Source: Daedaleopsis sinensis (lineage: Eukaryota > Basidiomycota > Agaricomycetes > Polyporales > Polyporaceae). From it: a stretch of 64,000 bases of DNA. Location: assembly GCA_033807695.1 (NCBI GenBank), contig CM066308.1, forward strand, positions 2,728,001-2,792,000, read 5' to 3'. Positions 49,446 to 60,269 of the stretch are shown here, one piece after another. The notes beneath the pieces were generated by a model. It was not told the origin of the DNA. It saw only the letters and a program-made list of their open reading frames with translations, and made no database searches. Both the position numbers and the translations under genes were made by a program. Numbering within the stretch: position 1 is the first letter of the stretch; each line of letters opens with the position of its first letter.

Positions 49446-51645
49446 TCAAACGACGGTACCCGTGCGGTAGGGAATGAGTTGGGTGACGCATTCGAATGTA
49501 TCGTACTGAAAGCAGGTACGTGAATGGAGTGCTGCGGCTGCTATTTGTCGTAACCCAAAGATGTCAGGTCAGAACGGAGCGCGCGGACGTCGAAGAGCTG
49601 TTCACTCACCACGAAGTGCAGGCTCGTGGGTTCTTTCACAACGGGCGGTTTGCACTGGAGCGCACTAAGCCCAAGCCATTCGGTGTCCAGCGGGGCGTCT
49701 GCTCTCTCAGCAAGACCTCGCCGAGCGTTCAGTCTGGTGAGGGAGGTTCGTTAGTCCGCCTCTTGTGCACGCACGGTCCCTCGCCAACACTCACACCAAC
49801 AGGACCGCGACGGCATACACTACACAATGTGCAGGCCTATCAGCTATACTGACCTCGTATATCAAAGCGAATAACTTCACTCTTGGTCGCGACCACGCTA
49901 ACAGGAATGATCGTGAATTTGTTCCCCTCGAGCAGAGTCTACAGGAGCATGAGATCGTAAATGAGGTTCAACTGAGAATTCCATGAGTGTGCTCACCACT
50001 AGGAGACATGTAGTGCTTAAAATGCTATTCGCCACCGTTGTTAGCTTACACGTCCACGGATAACCGTCGGGTGAGGGCAGGCTAACCTAGTAACAAAACC
50101 TGCCATAGATCATCCGTCTCTGTACGTGAGGTTGACTTTGAGCGGGTCAAAGCTTACCTGAACTCAGTGCGTATATGATTAGCATGTCAAGCAATGTATC
50201 GGTCCTAAGGTTCGATGTGAATACCGTCAGCAGATATTGCTAGGAGGGACGTGATACCTTCTGATACCCGTCCGGTTCTTGTGCAGGGTGGTGACAAGCA
50301 TTGCGGCGATGAATATGTCGCCGAATGACGTAATGGCAAAACTGGCAGACACGAGCCACTGGCGAATGGCTCAGTGACAGTCATAATTGCAGTCAAGGAC
50401 TCGCACTCACCTTGTATTTCAGCCAATGATCAAAAGTGATATCAATCATTCTGTTGCGAAAGTCAGACAATAGACATAGATGTACGAGTACTCTATACTT
50501 ACTGTTCGACTGTGAGTGCTGATGTAAATGAACCATCATCAAATGGATCAAAAACCAGTCAGAGGACATGCTTACCAGTGGCTAGAGCTTAGGTGTGTTT
50601 AGAAGAGCAATCAATTTGTATGCAGCGTGAGCACGAGGTTTGTGATGTAACTTACATACTGCACACAACGATAATGGAAGCTTCTCGGTTTTGTCAGTAT
50701 GGATTTCCCCGATGCATGTTAGTTGACTCACACACATAGCGAGATACCACGGTTTGTACCACTGTGGTAATACTGCGATGCCATGTGACAAATATGCGCG
50801 TCGCAAAAATATAATGACTCACAGAAGTATAACCTATGCAGAAATATGCTACGATAAGTTAGCATAGGAGCAGCACCTTGACTCCATTGCTCACTATTGG
50901 CACGAAACTATGGTGAGGGCCTGTAAAGCGTTCCGTGAGTATTCGATGAATCGTCATCCAGAAGGAGCTTACCATGATGACAGGCTCAAGCTAAGATAGA
51001 TCCGGAGTTAGTTTGCTGTACAAGAATGTTCGCGTCGAGTACAGATGACTACACACGGATAATGCACTGAAAAGGAGTCGGTGAGCAGCGCACTTCGAGA
51101 AGCGTGGACATCATGAGGAGTGCTCACAGACACCATGTTCCTAAAGGATCTGTCTTGCCGAAGTTTTCAATGAAGTAATGATACCTAATCGTGTCATTCC
51201 ATGAGTGATTGATCAAAAAAGGAGAGCTCGACCAACATACCCGACGTAAAGCGCAAGGACCGTGTGCGCAGTCTCTCCTACTCTGTGGTAGCCAAGTTCC
51301 AACAGGGTCAAAACCTTGGCTCTATTATCGCGACACGCGTGGAGCACTCACAGGACGATCATCACCTAGATGGAGGCTCGACATTAAAACGTCCAGAAGG
51401 TTCGATTTGAGAGAGTTACTGACCACTGCTCTGAATACAGGGGGGTCATCCTTGTATTCACGAAAATACTGCAGGATTTGGCACAAGATCACACCGTACA
51501 GCCTGGTCGGCAGGTATCATGTCGTCCATGTTAGCCATGATATGGATCTCACAAGAAGCAGAAGAATGGCTTACATGAACCCGAAGCAGAGTGCGATGAG
51601 CCCAGAGGTGAGCGTGTCGTGCAACGGAGGACCGGCCGGAGTCAT
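49446..51645 (-). CDS. DUF6534-type membrane protein, many small exons (copy 2)
   Basis: Same membrane family as the gene at 29216-31258. The start at 51645 reads MTPAGPPLHDTLTSGLIAL and joins MLYGVILCQILQYFREYKDD. Later segments are VGETAHTVLALYV, YHYFIENFGKTDPLGTW, the block from WLVSASFAIT to LVTTLHKNRTGIRR (about 50270-50365), TDTLLDMLIIYALSSG, an IPVSVVATK segment, and a tail with LNARRGLAER and EWLGLSALQ, mirroring copy 1. Roughly 15 short exons are implied; several junctions remain open. Two last-exon frames are possible, stopping at 49446 or 49412. Probably functional, but not all exons were proved. Confidence 0.68.
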
Positions 51646-52739
51646 GGTTACTATGAGCTGTTGCCACCGAGTATGGGCAGTTTAAGAGGGCACCGACTGG
51701 ATGAAATCTACGGCGGATGTCGATAGTCGCAGCGCGCTGGGTGATGCTTTATAGCCCTAAGGAGATCGAATACTGGCGCATTCATGATTCCATTTCTGTG
51801 TCTTCGAGATCCAGTCAGAAACAATTCCCGACGCCCAAAGGCCTGCTATTAATCGCATCTACTGCGTCAATTGCAAATATTTCGAGGTAGGGGGTTCCCA
51901 TGCCCTCGAGCTGGCCCGACAGTTAGTACAATGCATAAACCATAGCATGATTCCTGACGATCCCACTCTTCGAGCCGAAACGGAGGTTTGTCGCTGTACT
52001 GCTTCACATAGCCGAGGTTAAATTGTGCCGTAGTCACTGGGAGAAAAAGTTTTAGAATATACCTCGGATATACACGTGCACCGAAAGGCGGTTCGTTGTA
52101 GCGACTGGGTGTACTCCGAAGGCGGTGTTAACACTGTCGAGTCGAAGCATGGACCCAGCTTGTTGTGTGCCATCTGACGCCGAAAGTCCATGACAAAAAG
52201 GTCACTTCGAAGAATGGAAGACTGGAAGACGTGGGTCCGTTCCTGAAAGCAAGGAAGGCACACCTTGTTGATACATCCGGCGGTTAGTCCGCAGGCAGCT
52301 TATAGTGTGTGGCCGGGACTCCGATATGTATAAGATGCACCGGACCCAACAGATATCCCGGAGGGCAGTGATACACTAGCAAGGAGTATTTTGGAAGGTG
52401 TGGGCGGAAATTAACGGCGGCGATGGCAAGCCGTAATTTGAGGAGTATCAGCATCGCTGAAAGTCTTTCTTGGCACCCTGTGCATCCGCAGCTCAGTTGA
52501 TCAATACTATGCGTCGTGTTGGTGTCGTAGGCTGTCAAGCAAGGTGGTGGATCAGATGTTCGTTCGGCTGAGACCATATCTCCACACGACTGAGTGATAT
52601 TTTCAGTGTTGCGAAAACAGAAATATAATCGAGACGTCACATACTCAATCGTGGTACTCGACAGCAGTCGTAGGACCTTTTGACAACAAACCTATTTATA
52701 CAATGTTCAAGAGTAGCGTTACAACAACTTTGGTCACGA
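51646..52739. other. Intergenic region
   Basis: About 1.1 kb between the second DUF6534 gene and NAS2. Small ORFs without domains; nothing recognised. Confidence 0.4.
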
Positions 52740-53537
52740 CTATCCGGCATAGGGAACAATGTGGCAGCTATAGCGAATCTCAGAGACAGGTGTGCGTGAA
52801 GAAGACTCATAACAACTCACCCCAACAGACCGCGCCCTCCCCATCCACGCCTCGGTATGAATGTCAACATTACACGCCTGTCGTTCGCTCGCAATACCTG
52901 TACAGCGATTTGTTGCTGCGGACATAGAAAGGGTATAAGGCTGAGCACACGCGGGTATCGGGCAGACTCACGTTCTCCTGCGCTGCAACAAGCTCCGCTA
53001 GCGGCTGAAGAGACGATGTTGCGAACGAGGATTTGTTCAATGGCCCAAAGGATAGAACAAGGTCCTCCCTTAAGAGGCCCTATCCAAGAACCATCAATAA
53101 TCACTTGAGAGAGATGTACACGGTATACTCACTGCGGTTGCGGCTGGGCTACCCGGCGCGACACCATCCACCCGCGCAAATGGCTCGGGAAGCCCGTCAC
53201 TCGTTGTCGTACTCGTTGCAGACTCGGACTCTGCCGTGCGCGTGTTAGGATCATAGACCTCTTGTAACGCGACCATGATTCTGTCCATGAGGGCCTTGAG
53301 GTCGTTGCGCAGCTCGATAGTCCGTACACGAGCATGTCGCACCGCCCATACGTCGATGTCAGCTCTAGGGAAACCGTCGGCATCGACGAGAGGAGTATCC
53401 GTGGTCACGCCATTGCTTTGCAGAATCGAAAGTTGCGCCTCCATCTCGGCCTCGATCGCGTCTTTACGCGACATGAGTGTGCGAACATGTTCGACAGATG
53501 CAGAGTTGTTCATCCGTGGTGGTAGCGTGAATCCCAT
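52740..53537 (-). CDS. NAS2: 26S proteasome assembly chaperone Nas2/p27 (PSMD9)
   Basis: Chaperone that binds the Rpt5 ATPase during assembly of the proteasome regulatory particle base. Exons 53133-53537, 52972-53079, 52821-52915 and 52740-52767 encode 211 residues. The N-terminal coiled region contains AIEAEMEAQLSILQSNGV, followed by the family signature VDADGFPRADIDVWAVRHAR. The PDZ domain includes VAPGSPAATA, LLREDLVLSFGPLN and LTFIPRRGWGGRGLLGCHIV. The start at 53537 (MGFTLPP) is preferred over an upstream in-frame ATG at 53567 because it fits the family N-terminus. ALG6 starts 206 bp away on the other strand. Confidence 0.93.
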
Positions 53538-53743
53538 TACAGTGAGGGAGGAGGGAGGATGCAGCAAAGAAACGACTCGGACCTACGATCGGCTTTGGTT
53601 ACGCGTCTGGTAGATCCTAGAGCCTAATATACAACATGTGGGTGACGTAAGCAACGGTACTTTGTGTGCGCTGTCCCCGGTGTCCTCATCAACGTTCGGT
53701 GCTCTTCTTCAACTTGCTCATCTCTATCCGACTTCCCAACGAC
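53538..53743. promoter_or_regulatory. Divergent promoter, NAS2 and ALG6
   Basis: Only 206 bp separate the two start codons, implying a shared bidirectional promoter. No clear TATA box. Confidence 0.5.
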
Positions 53744-56431
53744 ATGGACGAATTCGCCGAGGACATCCAATCCTCACAGTCCAGAACGCGTAGCCTGCGC
53801 AGGTCCTCTCTCTTCTCGCAAAACTCTTCGCAGACAGCACCGATTACTTGGCCTCAGCGGGCGACCACTCCTGCCCTCAGGCACCGACTGTCCGCCACAA
53901 GCGTGCGGAGCGATGCGTACGTCTAGGAATCTTAGTCGGTCGGTCGCAAGCATGCACGAGTAGGCTGACACATCGACTAGCTCGGACCATTCGGAGATTG
54001 TCGCTCCAATCCCTCGCAGACATCATATTCTCCAGACAGAAAGCCAGCATTGGCTTGGTACGCCTCCGCTCTCGCCTTACACTCCTCCAATCTCCCCCAC
54101 ATCCGTGCCTCCTACATCTCCCGGACGGCGGAAGAAGCGCATAAGCCAAACGCTAAGCTTCAATTCCATCGCGGAGCACGACTCGAGACGCGTGACCTCG
54201 GTGTCGCATCCATCGAGACTCCATTCGCACAAGGAGCACAAATCCGTAGATGACGGGAGCATGGGAAGGCGGTGGCTGCGGTGGATGCACCATGAAAACA
54301 TGAAGGCTTGGGTAGTCCCGACCCTCCTTCTGGCATCTGTGTGGGTGAAGTGGGCTGTAGGATTAGGATCATACTCTGGTGTGCAGTCTACGTATCTTCA
54401 TCAATGCCATTTGGTTTACCAGCTGCACAGGGCAAGGAACACCGCCCATGTACGGAGACTATGAAGCTCAACGACACTGGATGGAATTGACCGTCCATCT
54501 ACCGATACGACGATGGTATACGTACGACCTCCAGTACTGGGGCCTTGACTACCCTCCACTCACTGCCTATATCTCTTGGCTGTGTGGTATAGTGTACGTG
54601 CAATCCAACTTCACTCGTAAGGCGGATGCTCATCGTCAAGCAGGGGGTCATGGATTGATCCTGCATGGGTCGCACTGGACAAGTCGCGTGGAATCGAAAC
54701 CCCGGGTAGTAAAGTCTTCATGCGCTCCACTGTCCTCATATCCGACTTGCTCGTCTATGTTCCTGCTGTTCTCATGTTCACAAGAGTTTGGCAAGGAACG
54801 CGGTCGTCACGAACACAGGTAATCTCTGAGCGTTCGCGTAAAGATCCATGCTGACTGCGATTCGCGCTTAGAATGTGGCACTGATGATGCTGCTTCTCCA
54901 ACCTGCGCTGATCTTGATTGACTTTGGCCACTTCCAGTACAACTCAGTCATGCTCGGTAAGCATGACAACCTATATGCGTCAGAATGGGGACACTGAACG
55001 TATATCAGGTCTCACACTCCTTGCTATGAATTTCTTCGCCACCGGACAGGATGTACTTGGAGCGGTTTGCTTTGTTCTCAGTTTAGGCTTCAAACAGATG
55101 GCTCTTTACTATGCGCCCGCCATCGGAACTTACCTGTTGGCTAAGTGTCTGTATCTCGGACCATCTCGAGGGTACGTCGATGCTAGCATGCCAAGGTGAC
55201 AGTTTGCTTACATTTGCTATAACTGTGGCTAGCTCTGTATTATTCATTCGTTTAGGAAGTGTTACAGTCGGGACATTCGTTATCCTCTTCCTCCCTTTCC
55301 TGCCACCATTCGCGCCGGTCAATGGCATCGTCGATCCCATCACCCGTATATTTCCATTCAACCGCGGTCTGTTTGAAGACAAGGTTGCGAACTTCTGGTG
55401 TGCATCCAATGTCGTCCTGAAATGGAAGACGTGGATTCCCCAAGGAGCGTTAATCAGGCTCTCCACCGCCCTCACAGCGTTCGGCTTCCTTCCTGCAGTC
55501 ATTACACTTCTCTATAGTGGACATAAGTTGCGCTTACAGCCCAGCTCCCAAGATGAGAAGGTCACTGCACAGCCTATTCAACCAACACCAATGCTCCCCC
55601 TCCTTCCCTATGCACTCCTCACATCCTCACTCTCGTTTTTCCTTTTCTCGTTCCAAGTGCACGAGAAGACGATCCTCGTCCCACTCCTTCCCATGACTCT
55701 GCTACTATCCGGAGCTGTGCCTGACGAGCAAACCTACGAGCTGGGTATGCTGATGAACAATGTCGCCATGTTCAGGTATGAGTCCTTCAGAATCTCGATT
55801 GTCCTAATTGGGCTGACAAGTATATTAGCATGTGGCCCTTGCTGAAGAGAGATGGTTTGGGTATCCAGTACATTACCCTCCTCGTTCTATGGAACAAATT
55901 GATGGGCTATAACCCGTTCCGAACATCTCGACAGTCATACCTGCGACTACTATCTACAGTGAGCCCAATCAACGCTCGATTTGCTTCTCTAGTATGCTAA
56001 TCTCGGGGTATGCGCTTCGATCACAGGCTATATATGCTGCATGCTTCATCCTCCATGTTGCCGAGTTCCTAGTCACCCCTCCCCCACGTCTTCCTGACAT
56101 ATTCCCCGTCCTCAACGTTCTCGTCAGCACCCCCGTGTTTATGCTGGTCTGGCTCTGGAGCATCAAGCGAGGCATCGAGGTCAGCTGGGCACTTGGAGGG
56201 CTCGGATCGCGTAGACCGACGTCCGCGATGGCACAGAAGAAAGCTCCTCCTACCTCAGGAACGCTCCAGCCGTTCCCGTCAGATGGTCAGATCGACCATA
56301 CAGACGGCGAGGTCCGTAGTACTGCGAGTGACTTCAGGTCATTGCGGGGTCAGGGCATGCGTACGATGAGCCTCGGATTCAATGCTCGGCAGAGGACGCT
56401 TCCGCGAAGCGGTAGCGCAGACATTCACTGA
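53744..56431 (+). CDS. ALG6: Dolichyl-P-Glc:Man9GlcNAc2-PP-dolichol glucosyltransferase
   Basis: Adds the first glucose to the lipid-linked N-glycan precursor in the ER lumen. Exons: 53744-53916, 53981-54378, 54431-54593, 54644-54818, 54872-54956, 55009-55171, 55233-55775, 55829-55958 and 56027-56431, encoding 744 residues. A basic, Ser/Pro-rich cytosolic extension of about 165 residues precedes the first membrane segment ([19 protein letters not shown]). Family blocks are [29 protein letters not shown] (with the conserved DYPP motif), [49 protein letters not shown] and [15 protein letters not shown]. Many hydrophobic segments are present. Yeast Alg6 is 544 residues, so the extra length lies in the N-terminal extension and a Ser/Arg-rich C-terminal tail of about 70 residues. 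Confidence 0.94.
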
Positions 56432-56541
56432 GTAGTTCTGTAGAGGCGTTTCCCATGCGCGATCTCCCCATATTGTATCTCATCAATATAGCTTAGCGTG
56501 CCCAGTTTGAAGCAAGCTCAAGCTTGAGGTTTCTCGCTATC

Positions 56542-57739
56542 ATGGCCAGCTCTACAACCGCGTCGAATTCGAAGTGGAGTCGCCTTTTATGGGCGCTTAC
56601 AGTCCCACACCCTCCGTAAGGACGCAGCCGGTGTCACATTATAACCACCATCTACTTGGCCTCAATCTGCTCATGGCACCTGTTGAACATCTCAGCATCC
56701 CTCCTACTTTGGATAATATCGCTCAAACTGTACATGATTACCTAAAAGCTTCGTCTGCAGTACGACACGTTTCACGGATAAAACTTCGTCAGGTTGCATT
56801 CGATATCGCAATCGTAGCATCGGGGGTCCGGTAGGCTTCCTCACATCGCTTCAGCGGGTGCATGCGGTGACATAGAGTCTGAATTGTACCAGATAGGTCG
56901 GGTTACCTCTTCGACGCCTTCGTGCTCCGCGACAAACGGTTGAGTCTCAAGGACTTTTTCTCGGAACTTCTGACCTTGCTACGAACCGTGAGTCGCCTCA
57001 AGTTCCTCGCCTCCGGATCCCATACTTACCGTCCGAAAGAGAACTGCTGCTTTGCGGGACGTCATGATGCTTTCTGATGAGAGCTCTGAGCAGCTGTTCT
57101 TCATCTCGTTGCCCATGGTTAAAGGGCACTACGACCCTGACACCGGAGCTCTATCGAAGTCCCTCTCAAGTTGGACATCATTCATCGAGGTGCGACAATC
57201 GTCCGCCAAGGTATGCGCATGGTGCTCTCCGTTCTGTCACGACGCATGTTAACAGGCGAATCAAGCAGATCTCTACTCCCCCACCCGCCCTTGCTTCCAT
57301 GCTACGCGCCATTGTGTCCGATGCTAGCGCACAAGACCCATCTATCACAACGCTCTCCTTGGCAGAGCATGAGCCGCGGACGATAGGGGACATGGTGGCA
57401 TTTGCAGCTTGCGTTCTCGAGTTTCCCGTGGCATACGTCCCGCTCGTGGACCTCGACGGCGGAAGCGGCGGGTTCCTCGCCGGAGTGGTCCTCGATGTGT
57501 ATGAAGCCGTGCTCGTTCCGTCCAGACAGGAGCAACGGTCTTCGGCTGGTGATGGAGACCACGTCATACTCAAGTTCTCCTGTCCACACTCGCTCGGGGT
57601 CGATGCGCCAGGGCTGCGCCATGAGAGAGTTGTCGAGCGGCTTGTGAACCGCTTCGGGGATCGCGTCCGAGCTGCAACGGCTTCTTACGAAGTCACGGTG
57701 AGGCATTCCGTGGAAACTATGGATAGAGTGGCTATGTAG
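56542..57739 (+). CDS. Unrecognised protein, 306 residues
   Basis: I do not recognise the family. Exons 56542-56615, 56696-56830, 56897-56987, 57040-57189 and 57269-57739 join in phase. The chain has no signal peptide or membrane segment. It begins with a short Ser/Thr-rich piece, then KASSAVRHVSRIKLRQVAFD, SGYLFDAFVLRDKRLSLKDF, FFISLPMVKGHYDPDTGAL and, near the middle, AFAACVLEFPVAYVPLVD. The last 110 residues are acidic with alternating hydrophobics, as in a compact alpha/beta domain. It lies 110 bp downstream of ALG6 on the same strand. The coding nature is supported by five consistent splice junctions and a 471-nt last exon. No function is proposed. Confidence 0.7.
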
Positions 57740-58435
57740 CGACCGAATGCACATCACAGGAGGGTATATGGGATCGTACCAGTGGTACGTTGTATGTTCA
57801 TATTGGACTCGTATCTCCATCTCTTGATTTCCTGCTCATGAGTTGATTCAGTCACAGCTGCATTCGTGAGCAATCAATCTGTCATACCTCCGTGATGACA
57901 AAGAATAGGACTCCAACCCGGCATTCTGGTCAACGTAGGAAACTTCGTCGAACAAGCTTGCAGCGCGTTCCTGATGGCCGCCAACTTCATTATGCGACGG
58001 GGGCGGGAGAAGAGCGAGGAGATATCTTGTGCGCCAGATGATCTGCATCTCCGCTCGATCGTACCCAAAAGGCCCTGCATTTTCGAGGCACCTGGGCAGG
58101 AGAGACAGAACTTGTGCGAAGAGATGGAGGTGGTATCGCACCTGCCGCTGGCCGAGCGGGTCGCTTGTTTGTACATTGGATTTATTATTGATAAATTTGT
58201 TCATTGTGGCTCGCTTCTTCGCAGCCTTCCTTCCTGCCAATGCATGGTTTCCCATCCCCCATCCCCATCTCCTCCTATTTCCCCATCCCCCATGCCCTCT
58301 CTTTTCCCAACCCCCATCCACCCACCCCTGTAAGCCACTGTGCGAGCATACACTCTCTACAAAAGCCTCCTGCCCAGCCTTACAGTCCGGTCCTGTTCCC
58401 TCACAACTCGCCTTCCCTGTTACGTATTTGCTTTC
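57740..58435. other. Intergenic region with a C-rich pyrimidine tract
   Basis: A pyrimidine-rich stretch (mainly CCCCAT and CCC units) lies at about 58247-58330, roughly 100 bp before the kinase relic. A 230-residue minus-strand frame here has no recognisable content. Confidence 0.5.
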
Positions 58436-59141
58436 ATGTCTTCCAGTGCTGCGGCCTCGTCGGATGTTGATGCTCAAGCTTTTGACCAGATGCCTCTGCT
58501 CCCTGGTCAGACTCTCCAGGATGGCCGGTATGCTGTCCACAGGAAGCTAGGCGACGGTCTCTACTCCACAACGTGGCTTGTGTCGGACAACCAGGCAAAG
58601 TATGAAGTTGACAGGTCACTGGCTCTTTGCGCCTCAAGAGGGCAAGACGTGGTCGCTTGAAGACGACCATCTCGCTAAAATGCTGGAGCTCACGGGGGAT
58701 CAGTTCAGTCCCGCAATGCTCGAACGCGCACAGTTTCGCGCACATTACTTGGATGAGCAGGGTACGTGTGGGCAACGCACTTGTCGGTGTTCATGCTGTG
58801 TTCACATGTCCGTCTCCTCGTCGCCAGGCAAGTTGCTGCGTCTAGAGCCCATTCCTGGCCAGAGCATCGAGGCCGCCCTGGCGGTGTACAAGACCGTGCC
58901 CGACTCTGAGATCGCAGGCGCTGCGAGCTTCATCCGGGCCTGTCTCAGGCTCGACTCGTACGCGCGCGCATCCGCGGCGGATCTGGTGTCGCATCCATGG
59001 GTGATGAGCTGTAGCTGTGCAGACCATGAACCGGCAGAGTCACGACAGGATCTCAAGGAGGGAGAAGAACCGGTAGGCACCTTGACGACTTATTCGTACA
59101 CTAGACTCCTCACGCTGCGTACAGGAGCACCTGTAGCATGA
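58436..59141 (+). pseudogene. Core-deleted SRPK-like protein kinase relic
   Basis: The start codes for the beginning of a kinase N-lobe: GQTLQDGRYAVHRKLGDGLY, with the glycine-rich loop, then STTWLVSDNQAKY. At about 58598-58608 the reading jumps directly to the end of the C-lobe in another frame: TGHWLFAPQEGKTWSLEDDH, MLELTGDQFSPAMLERAQF and ASFIRACLRLDSYARASAAD. This order fits the SRPK-like kinases common in basidiomycetes. Everything between, including the ATP-binding Lys, the HRD and the DFG motifs, is missing, an estimated loss of about 200-250 residues. An intron still splits the C-lobe part (58761 to about 58827). The N-lobe frame stops at 58660. It cannot encode an active kinase. Confidence 0.8.
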
Positions 59142-60269
59142 TCACCTGCTACTGATAAATGGAAGTCGTGAATCATATACTGAGTAGTTCTCCGGCAATC
59201 TAGCATCATTATTGCGCCCATGTATACGGCGATCGCTCGTGGTCGATCGAATGCCGTCGCCAGCCCGCATCGAGGAGGGAAGACGTCACGCGCCTCTTCG
59301 AGGCCGAGTCGGTTGTTGCTCAAATTGCGATGTTGTTCTCCCGCCCGCTTCAAGCCCAATAGAAATGGTTCCGCACCTGTACGGTACGCTCTGGTCCGCG
59401 AATTCCGCAAATGCGTACAGGTGCGGTAATTTTGGATCCTGGCGGATTTTACTACGCACCCGTACGCAGTCGAGTCCAAACGACCTCACACGCACATCTA
59501 TTAGTATTACACTTCTAGTACCTGCTGGACCCTGCTTAGGATTGCGTACCGTGCCAGTGCGGATGAGGACATCCTCGTTCGTCCAATGCTGTCGCGTCTA
59601 CAGCACTGCATGGTACTTTGCGCAAGTACCAGCGGTCTGTCAGGCCGGGTACTTGCAAATGCCAGGTGCCTGTGTATACGACTCTTTGTTCGGATTCTTA
59701 ATTGGTATTACAATCAGGAAAAACCTATATGGCGGCCCTATTAGTGGAACGCGTACCCACTGATGCTCGCGGAGTACGGTGGGTTGCTACTAGGACATAC
59801 CTTAGATTGCACAACAGCAGCACGGCCATGGCCATGGCCAAGCCATGGCATAGTAGAAATAGTACTAGTGACTACTACTAAGGCTACTAGTCCCAGTGGA
59901 AAACGCATCCGCAGACCTACGCAAGTAGACGCAGTATGACGCGTGAGGGCAAAGTTAACGCAAATGTCCGCAGGCAAACGCATCCTTCCGCCAGCGGCGC
60001 CAGAAGCGCCTTCCAGCTGCCTAATCGGGTAGGGGTCCTTTGGTTAACGACGATACGTAGCTTGTTCCCGGGCTATCCTACCCAGCTAGCTTGACACAAT
60101 GGCACTACGTCGTTTTCTGTAGCTAAAGTTGGCCCCTGGTAGATGCTAAAGTATCCGCGTGACCTGTTGGTTGGGTTAGTAAGTCATTCCACCCTCCGCC
60201 GTCGCCCGCTCATTCCACCCTCCGCCGCTGCTACTACCGACTACACAATTTCTGCTCCCGCTCTCCGCC
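59142..60269. other. 5' flank of the transposase gene with inverted and sub-repeats
   Basis: No host gene seen. It has a perfect 13-bp inverted pair (59372-59384 and 59415-59427) and several GCGTAC, ACGCAT and TCCGCA words between 59380 and 60000, as expected for the subterminal part of a CACTA-like element. The exact 5' end of the element was not identified. Confidence 0.45.
59372..59427. repeat. 13-bp inverted repeat
   Basis: CCGCACCTGTACG at 59372-59384 is repeated in inverse orientation at 59415-59427 with a 30-bp spacer. It could form a hairpin or be a subterminal transposase site. Confidence 0.8.

Noticed and set aside
57848..58540. 230-residue minus-strand frame
   Set aside because: Overlaps the kinase relic start and a low-complexity tract; no domain or family resemblance.
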